Assembly: GCA_963701375.1 (NCBI GenBank)
Contig: CAVOZT010000004.1
Span: forward strand, 992,001-1,056,000
From: CAVXTF01 sp963701375
Lineage (GTDB): Bacteria > Actinomycetota > Acidimicrobiia > Acidimicrobiales > CAVXTF01
DNA: 64,000 nucleotides
Direction of reading: 5' to 3'
Of this stretch, positions 18,111 through 27,412 are shown piece by piece. The notes below the pieces were generated by a model. That model worked only from the letters and a program-made list of their open reading frames with translations. It was not told where the DNA came from and did no database searches. The position numbers and the translations under genes are program-made. Positions within the stretch are counted from its first letter, which is position 1, and each line of letters begins with the position of its first letter.

Positions 18111-20280
18111 TTGGAAGTATCAGTCGGACCGCCGGTGGTGTCCACTCACTTCGACGACGAGGTCGTCGTCTGTGAGTTGTCGGGCGAGATGTCGAGCACG
18201 AAGGAACAGGGATACTTCGCCGCAGATACGCGTCTTGTTTCGGGTTACCGACTGAAGCTCGGCGGCGAGCGGCCGATCCTGCTCAACGGAGCGGCGGTCT
18301 GGCAACACTCGTCGCGTTTTGAGTTCACGAACTCGGCGCTCGTCGGCTGCGACGGCCACCAGATCCCCAACACTCCCTCCATTTACGCCTCGATCGGAGC
18401 GTCGGTCCTGGGGTTCATGAGGACTACGACCTCACGAACCAGGGCCGAGATGATGTCGTGGTCAACCTCGAGGTGAGCATCGAGTCCGACTTCGCTGACC
18501 TCTTCAACATCAAGGGCCACCGGCGCATCAGGAGAGGCTCCATCCGCAGCTCCTGGGACGAGGCCATCGGACGACTCACCACCCGCTACGCGAATGGTGC
18601 ATTCGAGCGCTCTCTTATTCTCAAGGTAGCGAATAACGACTCTCCTCCCGAATTCGCCAACGGAGGCATCCTGTTCCGCGTCCAGCTCCTCCCGGCCACC
18701 TCGTGGCACTGTTGCTTGTGGTGGATGCCGGTGATCGACGGCACCGAGCGCACGGTGACGCCGTCCTTGTCATCAGCTCCTCGAGGCCGACTCCGATCAT
18801 GAGGTCGCCAGCCGCCGATGGGTCGATCGGGCGACGGTCTTCGAGACCTCGAACCTAGGAGTGACGATCGCGCTCCGCCAAGCCATTGATGACGTTGCCG
18901 GCCTTCGCCTACACCACCATGACGAGTTAGCTGGAGGCGATCCCAGAAAAGATGATCCCGACGCCTGGGTGCCCGCCGCGGGAATCCCTTGGTTCGTTAG
19001 CTTGTTCGGCCGCGACGCACTTACCGTCTCGTTCCAGACGCTCTTAGTGTCGCCTCGATTCGCGCTCGGCAGTCTGCGAGCGCTGGCCGCACTCCAAGCA
19101 GTCTCCTACGACGACCGTCGAGACATGCAGCCGGGCAAGATCGAACACGAGGTGCGCCACGGGGAGCTAGCGGCCCTCCACCTCATCCCTCATACCCCCT
19201 ATTACGGCGCCCACGACGCGACGACGCTCTACGTGCTCGTTGCGGCGTGGGCTTGGCGCTGGCACGGGGACCGCGACGACCTCGAGGCCATCCGGCCCAA
19301 TGTCGAACGAGCCCTCGCCTGGATCGATCGCGACGGCGATGCGGACGGCGACGGGCTCCAGGAGTACCAGACGCGCTCTCCGGACGGCTACTACAACCAG
19401 GGCTGGAAGGACTCGGGAGACGCCATCGTCACGCAGCAACGGATCGCTTGCCAAGCTTCCGATTGCGCTCTGTGAGCACCAGGGCCTCGTCGTAGCGGCG
19501 AAGCGAGCATGGGCCGATGTCGCTGAGGTCGCTCTTGGCGATCGGGCACCTCGCGGCTCGCCTTCGCTCGGAGGCCGACCGCCTTGCCGACCAGATCGAG
19601 GAGCGCTTTTGGTGGGAAGAGGAAGGGACCTACTACCTCGGCCTCGACGGCGACAAGCATCCGATCGACTCAGTGTCGTCCAATCCGGCCACCTCCTGTG
19701 GCAACGGGCCGTCGATCCCGATAGGGCCGCAAGAGTCGTGAGGCGCTTACTGGCCGAGGACATGTGGAGTGGATGGGGCATCCGAACGCTGTCGGCCGAC
19801 CACGTGGCCTACGACCCGCTGTCTTACCAACGTGGCTCGGTGTGGCCCCATGACAACGCCATCGCCGCGGCCGGCTTCCGGGCCTACGGATTCGACGACG
19901 AAGCGGCCACAGTGGCCTCAGGTATTTTCGACGCAACCTCGAGATTCGCCTCGCAGCGCCTGCCCGAGCTCTTTGCCGGGTTCCCCCGAGATGTCGGCGG
20001 GTTCCCCGTCCAATACCTGGGGGCGAACGTCCCCCAAGCGTGGTCATCAGGGGCCGTCGTCCACCTCGTCGCCACCCTCCTCGGTGTCGACGCCGATGCC
20101 CGGGCCGGGGTGCTGCGCCTCCATCCGGCGCTGCCCGAATGGATGTCGGAAGTGACGCTTCGACAGCTCCGGGTGGGGGACGGCTGGGTCGATATCCGAG
20201 TGGCTCGGCACCTTGATGGTCGTCACCGAGTCGAGTTGCTCGGCGGCGGAGATGGCATTCAGGTGGACATGGTCAACTGA
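18111..20280 (+). pseudogene. Amylo-alpha-1,6-glucosidase/glycogen debranching enzyme, multiple frameshifts
   Basis: Five or more one-base shifts (near 18411, 18750, 19430, 19530, 19680) break a gene that reads well in pieces. The N-terminal domain has YFAADTRLVSGYRLKLGG and FNIKGHRRIRRG. The catalytic (alpha/alpha)6 domain has AAGIPWFVSLFGRDALTVSF, then DGYYNQGWKDSGDAI, DMWSGWGIRTLSADH and YQRGSVWPHDNAI. Together this is a complete ~720-aa debranching enzyme that trims alpha-1,6 branches of glycogen or related glucans. It follows the GH15 gene and completes an alpha-glucan operon. Either the sequence contains errors or the gene is dead; intact flanking genes with the same kind of indel favour errors. 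Confidence 0.82.
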
Positions 20281-20523
20281 GTTCCAAATACTCGTTGGCA
20301 CGATCAAATGGGAGGATCCCGTCCTTGGTCGGCGAGCCGGTCTTGCCTTTGGCTCAAGTGAGGTCAGAAGTTCTGGTCAATGGTCCAGATGATTCTCGGC
20401 GCCCACACCCAATAAGGTCGGGCGACGGCGGGGGGGTAGCTGAACGCAGCCCCCCGCTCGCATCTCCCGGAGCGATCCAGCCCGCCCCCGGCGGTCTGCG
20501 TTGCTCACCGTCGCGCGGAGTAC

Positions 20524-20925
20524 TCAGTTGCTTTTGTCGTTCGGGCCTTCTGATCCTGCACTCGACACTCGGTCTTGGCGCCGGCTCTCAACCCTTGCCG
20601 TTTCGACATCGGCGCCGCGCGAACGCCAGCGTGTTGCCTCCTTGGTCGCGAATCCAGCTCGATGCCAGCACAATCCCTCGATGGAGTCCAAGCCCACTCG
20701 CCTCCAGGAATCAGCAGTCTTGAGCAGTTGCCGGCGATAGTGAACAGCGAACCTTGGCGTGAATCCATCCCCATAGGCCACCGCGGCATCGAAGGCACCG
20801 AAGCCCAGCGCCTCCCAGCCCTGCGCCTCGGCCGGATCGATATCGAACGCCTCCCAATCCTGGTTGTTCGGCTCCGATTCTTCTGAGGGAACGGGCATTC
20901 GCCCTCTTCGTAGGCGTCCAAGCAT
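20524..20925 (-). CDS. Hypothetical protein
   Basis: A possible 133-aa protein from ATG 20925. The central part (ALGFGAFDAAVAYGDGFTPR, then HYRRQLLKTADSWRRVGLDS and LCWHRAGFATKEATRWRSRG) has a recurring aromatic/GFxxxEA..W pattern that looks coding. The N-terminal acidic Ser/Glu-rich stretch and C-terminal basic tail look disordered. No family recognised. It stands alone, with no operon context. Confidence 0.45.
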   Translation of the reverse strand: MLGRLRRGRMPVPSEESEPNNQDWEAFDIDPAEAQGWEALGFGAFDAAVAYGDGFTPRFAVHYRRQLLKTADSWRRVGLDSIEGLCWHRAGFATKEATRWRSRGADVETARVESRRQDRVSSAGSEGPNDKSN

Positions 20926-21312
20926 CTCTTGCCTATCTCTTGTCCATGGTGACGACCGGCACGCACAGGAGGCGCCGCGTCGAACTACTCACAACATCAA
21001 GCAACTCGTCCTTGCTTGCAGAACGTTTGGAGTCATGCGCACTGCCAGATGGGCGATCATCGGGTCATGTTGTCCTGCCTCGGTCAGAGCGCCAAATACG
21101 GCGGAACCGAGTCTGTCCTGCGTGTGGTGGCCCTCTACAACGACGAACCGCCCGCTTGTCAGGGCACATGTGCGGAGGCGCACGCCAGTGTCTGAGCGGT
21201 TTCGCTGCATCCGGTATCGACGAATCGTGCGGACACACTGCGAGCGACGAGATTGGTAGCTGCTCGGATGCACTCGCCGACAGTGACACCGGGGCCGATG
21301 AAACCCGTCTGG
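20926..21312. other. Region without a recognisable gene
   Basis: Open frames exist on both strands but none shows domain-like sequence or a ribosome binding site I trust. I see no RNA gene or repeat here. Confidence 0.3.
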
Positions 21313-22317
21313 TCACGACACCGCACCTGGGGTACCGCCCTCGCACCCTGACGCATCGGACGGCGAACCTTCAACCGAAGACCAAGACGGCGTCACATTG
21401 CCGCTGGCTGCCAGAGAGTCGAGAAGGAGATGGAAGTAAACGAGCCCACCGAAGGGCCACCAGGCCCGCGCCAGCTCGGCCACGTCCTCGTAGCCCGCCG
21501 AGGGGGCCAGGCCGAAGCGGCGGCGCAGGTTGTTGCGCGCCCCGACGTCATCGCCGGGCAGCACGTTCCAGCGACCCAACCCCCGCAACAGCGTGTACTC
21601 GGCGCTCCAGCGCCCGATGCCGCCGAGCTCGAGCAGGGCAGCCAAAGCGAGGTCGTCGGCTTCATCTCTCAACGCCTCGAGGTCGATCTTTCCGGCTGCC
21701 TCTTGTTGGGCGAGAAGGATCACGGCGTGGGCTTTGGCGCGGCTGAACCCGAGCCCTCGCAGATCCTGAGGATCGGCGTCGGCCAACCTTTCGGGGGTGG
21801 GAAAACCGGCGGGTGCCCCGCGGCGGCCGGATGTGGTCGGGCCGTAGTGCTCCGCCAGCCGGTTGAGGAGATGGATCCCGACCACCAAAGAGAGCTGCTG
21901 GCAGGCGATGGCGTTCACGACCGCCTCGAAGACGCTCGGAAAGCACGGCGGTCGAACGCCGCGGAACCGCCGTACAAGTATCCGAAGCCGCTCGTCGCGC
22001 TCGGCCATTCGGTAGAAGGCTCCTAGGTCGACCGCGAGCCCGAGAGTGCGCTCTAGGACGCGACCAACTTTTTCGACAGCGTCGTCACCCAACGCGGAAG
22101 AGGAGCCTCGAAGCTCCACGCCGAGCGCAGGCGATGCCAGCCCCTGCTGTTGGCGAACTGTGACCTCGACCGACCGTTCGCACACCAAGATGATTCGCTG
22201 ATAGCACGAACCATCCCACCGGTCAACGGCGTTGTGGGGGCGGCGGCGCAATGCCCACACGGTGAGATCAAGCCGAAATGGCGACGGCACCTCGATGTGA
22301 AGTTGGCGAACTTCCAC
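21313..22317 (-). CDS. alkA: DNA-3-methyladenine glycosylase II (AlkA-like)
   Basis: A 334-aa HhH-GPD base-excision glycosylase that removes alkylated purines. Residues about 130-290 carry the fold: FPSVFEAVVNAIACQQLSL, RGLGFSRAKAHAVILLA, then the helix-hairpin-helix LLELGGIGRWSAEYTLLRGL and the catalytic Asp in WNVLPGDDVGARNNL. The N-terminal ~110 residues match the AlkA_N-like beta domain. The C-terminal tail after LLLDSLAAS is probably disordered. The start ATG 22317 lies seven bases after a possible upstream stop, suggesting co-transcription. Confidence 0.87.
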   Translation of the reverse strand: MEVRQLHIEVPSPFRLDLTVWALRRRPHNAVDRWDGSCYQRIILVCERSVEVTVRQQQGLASPALGVELRGSSSALGDDAVEKVGRVLERTLGLAVDLGAFYRMAERDERLRILVRRFRGVRPPCFPSVFEAVVNAIACQQLSLVVGIHLLNRLAEHYGPTTSGRRGAPAGFPTPERLADADPQDLRGLGFSRAKAHAVILLAQQEAAGKIDLEALRDEADDLALAALLELGGIGRWSAEYTLLRGLGRWNVLPGDDVGARNNLRRRFGLAPSAGYEDVAELARAWWPFGGLVYFHLLLDSLAASGNVTPSWSSVEGSPSDASGCEGGTPGAVS

Positions 22318-22323
22318 GGGTTC

Positions 22324-22626
22324 CTACCGACGCCCACGCTCGATGATGCTGCTGCTCACGACGGCCGCACCGCATTTTTCGACGTCAGAGGTGACCGCGA
22401 GCAGGACGAGACGCCTGCGGGCCAGCTTGCGCAGGTGAACGATCACGTCCGCGAGGGACGACGCGGCCAACTCATTCCAGTAGTGGTCGCAGAATACGGC
22501 AAAAAACGGGGCGGGTGGTATGGATATCACCGCGGCTCGCCGCTCGGGAGGGCGTCCTTGGCCCACCCTATTGTTGGGTCCCTGCGGCGGCCGGGATCTC
22601 GAACACCGGCACAATGTCGACACCAC
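22324..22626 (-). CDS. Possible small hypothetical protein upstream of alkA
   Basis: A 100-aa frame whose second half (FFAVFCDHYWNELAASSLAD, then VIVHLRKLARRRLVLLAVTS) looks coding and ends seven bases before the alkA start. The first ~40 residues are basic and unlikely; GTG/ATC-region starts inside the frame could give ~65 residues. No family recognised. It may be a fragment of a frameshifted longer gene. Confidence 0.3.
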   Translation of the reverse strand: MVSTLCRCSRSRPPQGPNNRVGQGRPPERRAAVISIPPAPFFAVFCDHYWNELAASSLADVIVHLRKLARRRLVLLAVTSDVEKCGAAVVSSSIIERGRR

Positions 22627-22692
22627 GCCTCACCATGTTGAGCTCACCGACCTCGGAATCCCATCAAGCCTGCCGCATCGCCATTCACCATC

Positions 22693-23007
22693 TCACGCAT
22701 GATGGACATCCACCTCCACGTCGTCGCCCGCTTCCCGAACCGGATAGACGGCCACCGGAAGAACTGCAGGCAGGTGTAGAACCGCACCGGTCCGAAGATC
22801 GAAGCATGAGCCGTGCCGCCAGCACTCGATGACACCATCGTTCACCTCGCCCTCCGACAGCGGCACCGCTTCGTGCGTGCACTCGTCGTGCATTGCGAAC
22901 ACCTCACCACCGGTGCGCACGAGGCAGACGGCGATCTGATCAACGACAACACCGAGGGGTCTGTCCTCAAAAAGATCGGCGATCGGGCAGGCGCGCCTCC
23001 AGGTCAC
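22693..23007 (-). CDS. Rieske [2Fe-2S] ferredoxin
   Basis: A 104-aa soluble Rieske protein. ECTHEAVPLSEGEV supplies Cys and His of box I (C-x-H), and IECWRHGSCFDLRTG supplies box II (C-x-x-H). The spacing between boxes is 17, as in the ferredoxin components of non-haem iron dioxygenases and the NirD-type small subunit. There is no membrane segment. GTG 23007 gives a protein of normal family length. No oxygenase alpha subunit is next to it, so the electron acceptor is unknown. Confidence 0.88.
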   Translation of the reverse strand: MTWRRACPIADLFEDRPLGVVVDQIAVCLVRTGGEVFAMHDECTHEAVPLSEGEVNDGVIECWRHGSCFDLRTGAVLHLPAVLPVAVYPVREAGDDVEVDVHHA

Positions 23008-23352
23008 GGAAGCTGCCTTTGTCCGGGCGCTGGCTGACGCTGAACAAGGTTAGACAATCGGTCGTGCGGCGCCAGGACTATGGAGTCGCCTTCACTCGAC
23101 GAAGGTGGTCGGTCCGGTAAACAGCTAGCTTCGAACTGATGATCGCCTGCCGATGGAACGTGGAAGCGCAAACGCTGGGCGAACGTGAAGGCCTTGCGCA
23201 CGGCTTTGGGAGGTCTGACAACCGGATTCGAACCATCGCGGTTGTCCACCCGCTGAACACTCACAAGCCCACGATGACGATAACGTTGGCAAGAACGAAG
23301 ACCGGATCGATCGATAGGCTCGGCGAGCGTCCGAACCTCGACAGCCTGCGCC
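23008..23352. other. Intergenic region, nothing recognised
   Basis: Bases upstream of the Rieske gene. No supported gene, RNA or repeat is visible. It should contain the Rieske promoter, but I cannot place one confidently. Confidence 0.3.
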
Positions 23353-23640
23353 CTACGACGTCGGAAGCAAATGCCCAGCCGTGTAGGGGAATCTGCCGCC
23401 CGTATCGACCTGCGCTACGCAGTAGATAAACAGCGTAACCATGACCCCTGCGATCGCTGCGAGCGTCAACCGGGCGACCTCGGTGCGCTCCAAAGCGCGG
23501 CCGTCTCTCCTCTCGCTCGGGGGCGTCGTACAACGGGATCACCGAGAACCTCACGACAGCCACCAGGACCGCGAGGGCAAAAAGTGCCGGCTCACGACGA
23601 CGAATACGACTTCCGTAGCGGCCATCCCAATAGCGATCCT
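23353..23640 (-). pseudogene. Small membrane protein, apparently frameshifted
   Basis: Three minus-strand frames supply consecutive pieces: AATEVVFVVVSR, then EPALFALAVLVAVVRFSVIP plus LYDAPERE, then RALERTEVARLTLAAIAGVM plus VTLFIYCVAQVDTGGRFP, ending at TAG 23353. Joined, they give a roughly 95-aa protein with two membrane helices and a charged loop. Two one-base shifts (near 23535 and 23590) are needed, so this is tentative. Function unknown. Confidence 0.35.
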
Positions 23641-23987
23641 TAGCTGGTCCCGCCTTTGTCTGGTCGGCGGCTCGGACCCTGCCGAACCCACACCTCTCCG
23701 TGCGGCGCTGCCCGCACGAGCAGGCAGCTTGTTTGGGCGGTCGCGCCGCACACGAGCGATCAGCGCCAGAAGTCGTCGTGGTAGCGGCTCGGAGTGGGCC
23801 CACGTCGGCGCTTGGTACTTCGAGCCCAGCCCGCCGCAACCCGCAGAGAGCTTCTGCAGCGGTGGTCATCCTCAAGAACTGAGAGAGGCGTTGCACGCCG
23901 GGGGTCGTAACCGGGACGCGTTGGTAGGATATCGATGTGGCCTGACTGACAAAACGCGGTGCGATCCGGAGACGGCGGACCGACACC
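23641..23987. other. Intergenic region, nothing recognised
   Basis: A stretch between the decayed membrane protein gene and the sdhB stop. Long frames on both strands are arginine/alanine-rich and show no domain. No RNA gene seen. Confidence 0.3.
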
Positions 23988-24749
23988 TCAGGGGTCATTC
24001 CTGTGTCCATGGCGGATCGTTAATCCGAGCCAACCGAGTCGGCCGTTGCTTGGGTCGATCGCGCGTTCTTTTAGCGGGATGATCGCGTTATCAGTGATCT
24101 TGATGAATTGTGGGCACACTTCGGTGCAGCATTTGGTGATGTTGCAAAGGCCTAGCCCCTGCGTCTCTTGTACATAGTGACTGCGATCGAGGGTGTCGAG
24201 CGGGTGCATGTCGAGCTCGGCGTACCGGATGAAGAACCGCGGCCCCGAATAGACAGGTTCGTTCTCCTCATGGTCACGGATGACGTGGCAGACATCCTGG
24301 CAAAGCCAACATTCGATGCACTTGCGGAACTCCTGGGAGCGTCCGACGTCGGCTTGGCTCATGCGGTAGGTGCCGTCCGCCTCGGGCGCCCGCGGCCGGA
24401 AGGCCGGAACCTCCTTGGCGATCTTGTAGTTGGCTGACACATCGGTGACCAGGTCTTTGATGATTGGGTACGTGCGCAGTGGGGTGACCGTCACCGACTC
24501 GTCTGGCGGTAGCGAGGAGAGCCGGGTCATGCACATCAGCTTGGGGTACCCGTTGATCTCGGCGCTACACGACCCGCACTTGCCCGCCTTGCAATTCCAC
24601 CGCACGGCCAGGTCTCCGGCCTGCTCGGCTTGCACGCTCAAAACCGTATCGAGAACACACTCGCCCTCGTCAACTTGGACCGTGTAGTCAACCAACGCCC
24701 CGCCGGTGGCGTCGCCGCGCCAGATCTTCAGGACCTGTGGAGTGCTCAT
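23988..24749 (-). CDS. sdhB: Succinate dehydrogenase/fumarate reductase iron-sulfur subunit
   Basis: A 253-aa SdhB/FrdB. The N-terminal plant-type ferredoxin domain has CKAGKCGSCSAEING for the [2Fe-2S] cluster. The C-terminal part has CIECWLCQDVCHVIRDHEE and NITKCCTEVCPQ for the [4Fe-4S] and [3Fe-4S] clusters. It passes electrons from the flavoprotein to quinone via the membrane anchor. The start overlaps the stop of a short frame (ATGA). The usual sdhA gene is missing between this gene and sdhC. A degraded copy of its C-terminus lies at 34203-34434. Confidence 0.92.
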   Translation of the reverse strand: MSTPQVLKIWRGDATGGALVDYTVQVDEGECVLDTVLSVQAEQAGDLAVRWNCKAGKCGSCSAEINGYPKLMCMTRLSSLPPDESVTVTPLRTYPIIKDLVTDVSANYKIAKEVPAFRPRAPEADGTYRMSQADVGRSQEFRKCIECWLCQDVCHVIRDHEENEPVYSGPRFFIRYAELDMHPLDTLDRSHYVQETQGLGLCNITKCCTEVCPQFIKITDNAIIPLKERAIDPSNGRLGWLGLTIRHGHRNDP

Positions 24750-24907
24750 CGGAGCTCCCTCAGCGGATCGATGCGCTCAGGTGCCCAGCTACATTGGACG
24801 ACAAATCCCGCCTGTCGTTCCCGTATCCGATCCGGCGCGGCCGGTGCCAACGACGAGGTGGGCACACAGACCAGGATGGCGTTCTCGAACGAGGGTCCCG
24901 AGGCCAT
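24746..24907 (-). pseudogene. Short frame occupying the position of sdhA
   Basis: A 53-codon frame whose ATG overlaps the sdhC stop (TGATG) and whose stop overlaps the sdhB start (ATGA). These are exactly the junctions expected for an intact sdhC-sdhA-sdhB operon. The peptide (starts MASGPSFENAILVCV, ends APERIDPLRELR) has no FAD-binding GxGxxG and no recognisable flavoprotein motif. I infer that sdhA, normally near 1.9 kb, was lost by an internal deletion or an assembly collapse. Confidence 0.5.
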
Positions 24908-25695
24908 CAGAAGAACCTCGGATCGGTGATGTCGCCGCTGGCGACGAGTCGGATGTAGACATCGGTGAGAGCGATCCAGTAGAGGCTCACCCATGCCCAT
25001 TGCAAGTGCTTAGAGTTGAGCACCGACACAAATGTCCAGAAGCGGTAGCGCACGGGATGCCGGGAAAACGACCGCATCCGGCCGCCGACGATGTGCCGAC
25101 AGGAGTGGCATCCGAGGGTGTAGCCCCAGATCAGGATCGCGTTGATCAGGAGGACGAGCGTGCCGAGTCCCATGCCTACGTGTCCGTCGAAGTCGAAGGC
25201 AATGACGGCGTCGTAGGACAAGATCAGGGCGAACAGCACGCCAAAGAAGAAGAAGTAGCGGTGCACCCTCTGCAGGATTAGCGGGAACCGGGTCTCGCCG
25301 GTGTATCGATTGTGCGGCTCCGACACGGCGCACGCGGGCGGCGAGCCCCAGAACGAACGGTAGTAGGCCTTGCGGTAGTAGTAGCAGCTCGCACGGAAAC
25401 CGAGCGGGAAGATCAAGACGATCAGCGCCGGTGACAAGGCGGTGGGCACCGCGAAGGTCGCGTGGAGCGTCTGCGCCCCGATAGGGCAGTTGTCAGAGAT
25501 GCACGGCGAGTAGAACGGTGAGATGTATGGGTGGTTGTAGTAGTCGGCGTTCTGAAAGGCAACCCAGGTCGCATAGATGACGAAGGCGAGGAGACCGAAC
25601 TGTGTCAGGACTGGCTGTAGCCACCAACGGTCACGCCGCAGCGTGCGAGTGGTGATCTTCACGCGGGTTCGGACAGGTTCGGAGGTGATGGACAT
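24907..25695 (-). CDS. sdhC: Succinate dehydrogenase membrane anchor subunit (actinobacterial type)
   Basis: A 262-aa multi-pass protein from ATG 25695, one base after the upstream stop (TGACATG). About five hydrophobic helices are visible, for example TQFGLLAFVIYATWVAFQN, TALSPALIVLIFPLGFRA and YFFFFGVLFALILSYDAVIA. The Cys/Tyr-rich FRASCYYYRKAYYRSFWG and the LGCHSCRHIVGGR segment with possible haem-ligand His are typical of the large single anchor subunit encoded with Mycobacterium-like Sdh1. It is followed by the short frame replacing sdhA and then sdhB. Confidence 0.82.
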   Translation of the reverse strand: MSITSEPVRTRVKITTRTLRRDRWWLQPVLTQFGLLAFVIYATWVAFQNADYYNHPYISPFYSPCISDNCPIGAQTLHATFAVPTALSPALIVLIFPLGFRASCYYYRKAYYRSFWGSPPACAVSEPHNRYTGETRFPLILQRVHRYFFFFGVLFALILSYDAVIAFDFDGHVGMGLGTLVLLINAILIWGYTLGCHSCRHIVGGRMRSFSRHPVRYRFWTFVSVLNSKHLQWAWVSLYWIALTDVYIRLVASGDITDPRFF

Positions 25696-25696
25696 G

Positions 25697-26023
25697 TCAG
25701 CGGCGAGCGCCGGTTTGTTGCCCGCTGCGGATCGTGTCCGGTCCGCGTGCTGGCAGGGCGGCGCGGCGGCGATCAACGACGTAGGGACGCCACGAGAACG
25801 AGCACCCGGTAAAGTTCACCCCGTGGGTGGAGCGGACCACCTTGTCGTGGACCCACCGGTCCCGGTAGAAGGCGTCAGAGTCCCGCCGGCCCAGCAGGTG
25901 TATGGTCCGCAGGTTCTCTACGACCTCTGCCCGCCCGAAGAACCGGTCCGCCCACAGCAACATCTCCCAGCGATTCCAGTCCGTCGGACCGCCCCGCCGG
26001 CCCGAGGCACGCCACTTGCTCAT
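25697..26023 (-). pseudogene. N-terminal remnant of nitrate reductase alpha subunit (NarG)
   Basis: From ATG 26023, preceded by a good GGAGGAG ribosome site, the sequence gives DRFFGRAEVVENLRTIHLL, then AFYRDRWVHDKVVRSTHGVN, the diagnostic start of respiratory NarG. In place of the conserved CTGSCSW it has FTGCSFSWRPYV, and the remaining ~30 residues do not match. A full NarG is about 1,230 aa; only about 100 remain before the stop directly upstream of sdhC. It is in frame with the NDH-2 gene upstream, so it may be translated as its tail. Confidence 0.75.
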
Positions 26024-27412
26024 GTCACCGCTCCTCCGACAACCGCTTAGCTCCGCCCACCCCTCCGTTGCTCGAGCTTGTTGCGTTGGTACGGGTCTTG
26101 CTATTCGTACGTTCTCGCGGAACGCGACAACCTGTTCGTCGCGAAGGCGCACCAGGATGGCTCCGGCTCCGCGTGAGGTGAAGTAGCTCCATCCCCAGTC
26201 CACCAGGACCTTGATCCGATTGGAGAAACAGATCAAGTAGGCGATGTGGACCCCGACCCAGAGCAGCCATGCCGGCAATCCACCAAACCGCAGCCGAAAT
26301 TGGTTGCTGGTGCCGGCGCCGAGCAGTAGCGGGAGCTCGGCCACCGCGTCACCGCGCCCGAGGACGGCCATCATTCCCTTGTCGTGGTAGCGGAACCGAG
26401 CCAGGGGTTCTTTGGCTATGAGGCGCGCCACCTGTTCGCCGGCGTGTCGGCCGGCTTGGATCGCAACCGGCGCCAGCATCGGTAGAAGGGCACTCGGCTG
26501 TGGAGACGCCACGGCCGCGAGATCACCGGCAACGAAGACGGTTGGGTGGCCCGGGACTTGCAGGTGCGGATCGACCACCAACCTGCCTCGGCTCAGTTGC
26601 AACCCGAGCGTGCGACCAAGTCCGTTCGCCTGCACCCCGGCGGCCCAGATCACCGTACGGCTTTCGATCCGCTCGCCGCCATCCAGGGTGACTCCGCCGG
26701 GATCGGCAGCCCTTACGTTCCGACTCAGGCGGACGTCGACACCACGGCGACGGAGGTCTTCGACGGCCCGCTCCGACGAGCGCGGGCTGAACGCGTTGAG
26801 CAACCGCGGTCCGGCTTCAACGAGGATCACCCGGAGAGTGGCAACCGGTCCGACGACCTCATGGGCCATCGAGGCCAGTGCGCCAGCGGTCTCGACTCCA
26901 GTCGGGCCTCCACCGACGACCACGGTCGTGATCCATACGTCGGCAGGTTTTCCTGTGCCAACCATCTGTTCGAGGGTGCCGAGCAGGTGGGTCCGCAGCG
27001 CGACCGCGTCAGCCAACGTGTAGAGCGGCCAGGCATGCTCGGCCATACCCGGGATATCGAAGAAGTTCGTCTCGGCACCGGCGGCGAGGACCAAGTAGTC
27101 GAAGTGAAGCGCCGACCCGTCCTGCAGCCACAGCCTCTGGTCCGTCCAGTCCACCGAGACCGCCACCGCCACGCGCACGGTCAGATTGGTCTGTCGGCGA
27201 AATACCGAACGAAGCGCGGCGCCTACCTCTTCAGGAGGCAGATAGCCGGTGCTCACCTGGTAGAGCAGCGGCTGGAACGTGTGATAGTTGTGCCTGTCTA
27301 CCAGGGTGACGTCGGCATCCGAATGCCCCAACGCGTGTGCCGCGTTGATTCCCGCGAAACCTCCCCCGACCACAACGACATGCGGTCGTACGGGCCGGCC
27401 TTTACTGGTCAT
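25697..27412 (-). CDS. ndh: Type II NADH dehydrogenase (NDH-2) reading through into a NarG remnant
   Basis: Residues 1 to about 440 form a two-dinucleotide-binding flavoprotein: HVVVVGGGFAGINAAHALG (FAD), DYLVLAAGAETNFFDIPG, VVVGGGPTGVETAGALASM (NADH), HPTVFVAGDLAAVA and a C-terminal membrane-associating segment (GGLPAWLLWVGVHIAYLICF). NDH-2 oxidises NADH and reduces quinone without pumping protons. The last ~108 residues of the frame are a NarG N-terminal remnant with its own start at 26023. The normal NDH-2 end is probably near 26024 and hidden by a lost stop. The start overlaps the transketolase stop by four bases. Confidence 0.88.
   Translation of the reverse strand: MTSKGRPVRPHVVVVGGGFAGINAAHALGHSDADVTLVDRHNYHTFQPLLYQVSTGYLPPEEVGAALRSVFRRQTNLTVRVAVAVSVDWTDQRLWLQDGSALHFDYLVLAAGAETNFFDIPGMAEHAWPLYTLADAVALRTHLLGTLEQMVGTGKPADVWITTVVVGGGPTGVETAGALASMAHEVVGPVATLRVILVEAGPRLLNAFSPRSSERAVEDLRRRGVDVRLSRNVRAADPGGVTLDGGERIESRTVIWAAGVQANGLGRTLGLQLSRGRLVVDPHLQVPGHPTVFVAGDLAAVASPQPSALLPMLAPVAIQAGRHAGEQVARLIAKEPLARFRYHDKGMMAVLGRGDAVAELPLLLGAGTSNQFRLRFGGLPAWLLWVGVHIAYLICFSNRIKVLVDWGWSYFTSRGAGAILVRLRDEQVVAFRENVRIARPVPTQQARATEGWAELSGCRRSGDMSKWRASGRRGGPTDWNRWEMLLWADRFFGRAEVVENLRTIHLLGRRDSDAFYRDRWVHDKVVRSTHGVNFTGCSFSWRPYVVDRRRAALPARGPDTIRSGQQTGARR

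Noticed and set aside
23261..24010. A 249-codon minus-strand frame
   Set aside because: Most of it is Arg/Ala-rich without a domain. Only short hydrophobic parts look coding, and they are split over frames, so only the small membrane protein remnant was kept.
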